Shown here: piece by piece, positions 62,505 through 64,000 of the stretch | Layout: each line of letters begins with the position of its first letter | Position numbering within the stretch: position 1 is the stretch's first letter | Assembly (NCBI RefSeq): GCF_003945595.2 | Contig: NW_024105098.1 | Location: 2,596,721 to 2,660,720, forward strand | Reading direction: 5' to 3' | Length of the DNA: 64,000 nt | From: Pipra filicauda | Lineage: Eukaryota; Chordata; Aves; Passeriformes; Pipridae | The notes under the pieces: generated by a model | Databases searched by the model: none | Told to the model about the DNA's origin: nothing | What the model saw: the letters and a program-made list of their open reading frames with translations, nothing else | Translations under genes and position numbers: made by a program

Positions 62505-64000
62505 AGGAGCCCCTAAGCCCAGCTCCCTTGGCCTCCTTTTGGGGCAAAAAATACCTGGGACCCCTTTTTTTCTGGCTCCTTTATATTCCCATGCCTGTCA
62601 CAGGACTTCCCCAGCTCAAAGAAGGTCGATCATACCAGAACTTCCCAGTTTTCAGCTGGAGATGTGGAGCTGACAGGTGACTGACACAAATGCAGGGCTG
62701 GAGCCTGGGAGAACAACCCTCAGGGATTTCTGGGAGCTGGATTCTACTTCAGCTGCTGCAAGTCATTTGATTGTGGGGGGGTTTCTGATGAAATGTGTCT
62801 GCTCCGATGGGTTATTGCTTCCCAGCAAAACTCGATTTCATCAGGAGAAAACTGACCAGCTCCTTTCCTAATAAGCACCAGGGAATCATCTGGTGTTATC
62901 AGCGGAAGAATGAGAGCTGGCAAAAAATTTAATTTGAAATGCAGAAATAACTAATACTGGGGGGAAAAACTAACTTTTCTGCTCCACCAGGGACCAGTGC
63001 AGCGCCAGGGGATTCACTAAACAGCACAGTTCATATTTTAAATATTTGCTAAGTGAATGTAGAGGCAATTGTTTGGGTAAGTATTTGTCAAATAAACTCA
63101 AACAACAAATGCATTTGAGGAAATTGGATTTGTCCACCTGATATTGCAGGAACAGGAGAAGAGGCTAAATTCATCAGATAAACTGTGCATCTGAACTGTT
63201 TGTTCTCCTCTATCCACCCTCCGATCATTATTTTAGAGAGACTACAAGTGTTGTAGGCACTGTGCAGAAAATTTATAGGAAATGGATCTCAGGCTGCTGA
63301 AGCCCAGAGCCTGCATGATGGACGTGGCAGATAGGGGAAGATTTAGCACTTTGAGGGAGGAGGAGAGCCTGTCTCAGTCTGCACAGTGGTGAATTCTATC
63401 CCTGCACCCATATTAGTGACTAAGTAGGTTTATTTCATTTTATTTATTTTATTTTATTTTATTTTACTTTACTTTATCACAGTGGTGGGAGCTGCCACCA
63501 TGGTTATCACGGTGTGGATTGAACCTTGAGCTGGTTCCATCTGCTGCAAACCAACAGGCAGGAAGGCAGGTCAGGACCTCTGGGATGTGAGCACAGACTG
63601 GGAAGTGTGGACACCAGTGGTTTGTACAAACTCAATCTCCTGGCTGCCTCTGAGCACCTGAAATGAGGAGGCAACTGCTCCAGGGCCTCACAGCTGTGGT
63701 GATTTATGTCTGAGGGGGAAATGGGTTCTGGGCAGGTGCTGCCCATCTCCATCAGTTATAAATAGGAAGCCCTTGGCCCAGTGCTTAAAGCAGGATGGGG
63801 AGATGTGGCTCACTTTATTTTGCAGGCAGGGACTGTAGAAATCAGTTTTATAGCTGCCCTGGTTCCAAGGAATGCCACGTTCAGATGGCAGAAAGGGGCT
63901 CCTCAGGGTTAACTGCTGGGATTTGAGGATGTGACTGCAGAGCAGAAAGGGTGGGCACAGTCTCTACAGCAACCTGGAGCAGCTGTGGAGAGAAGGAAGA
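62505..64000. other. Non-coding unique sequence with a pentanucleotide microsatellite
   Basis: About 62880-63260 is AT-rich, repeat-free and gene-free. The microsatellite at 63430-63477 is annotated separately. The window ends in ordinary unique sequence. Confidence 0.55.
63430..63477. repeat. (ATTTT)n microsatellite
   Basis: About 48 bp of ATTTT units with ATTTC and ACTTT variants at the ends. Confidence 0.9.

Overview
The window is vertebrate, almost certainly avian, nuclear DNA. The signs are GT-AG introns, about two dozen CR1 (chicken repeat 1) LINE fragments ending in the ATTCTATGAT-type 3' tail, short GC-rich introns, and one recognisable gene whose protein closely matches EphB1. The species cannot be named from the sequence.

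Positions 680-17838 (+ strand) hold the 3' two thirds of EPHB1, an ephrin-B receptor tyrosine kinase. Twelve coding exons correspond to exons 5-16 of the 16-exon vertebrate gene. In order they encode fibronectin III domain 1, fibronectin III domain 2, the transmembrane helix, the juxtamembrane segment with its two regulatory tyrosines, the complete kinase domain and the SAM domain, ending at a TGA. Exons 1-4 (signal peptide, ephrin-binding domain, Cys-rich region) lie upstream of the window. All exon junctions keep phase, and no frameshift or premature stop is seen, so the gene looks functional. The one structural peculiarity is exon 6, which is 57 nt longer than I recall for the mammalian exon and adds 19 residues to FN3 domain 2.

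From about 17.8 kb to 64 kb I find no further recognisable protein-coding gene. This is a roughly 46-kb gene-poor flank. It contains the EPHB1 3' UTR (with T and A homopolymer runs), a degenerate ~28-bp minisatellite at 19.65-19.92 kb, an 18-bp satellite of about 41 units at 25.66-26.40 kb followed by a 17-bp array, and a candidate terminal exon with polyadenylation signal at 28.26-28.60 kb. It also has a compact CpG-rich block near 41.0 kb and several AT-rich, non-repetitive segments with paired transcription-factor-like motifs, candidates for long-range developmental enhancers. The rest is scattered CR1 fragments in both orientations and short microsatellites.

No RNA genes, CRISPR arrays, retroviral elements or prokaryote-type operons were seen. 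I do not see a wholly new system. The points most worth checking are the long exon 6 with an internal perfect splice-donor consensus, the orphan terminal exon at 28.26 kb, and the paired-motif noncoding segments at 46.5-46.6 and 56.9-57.0 kb.
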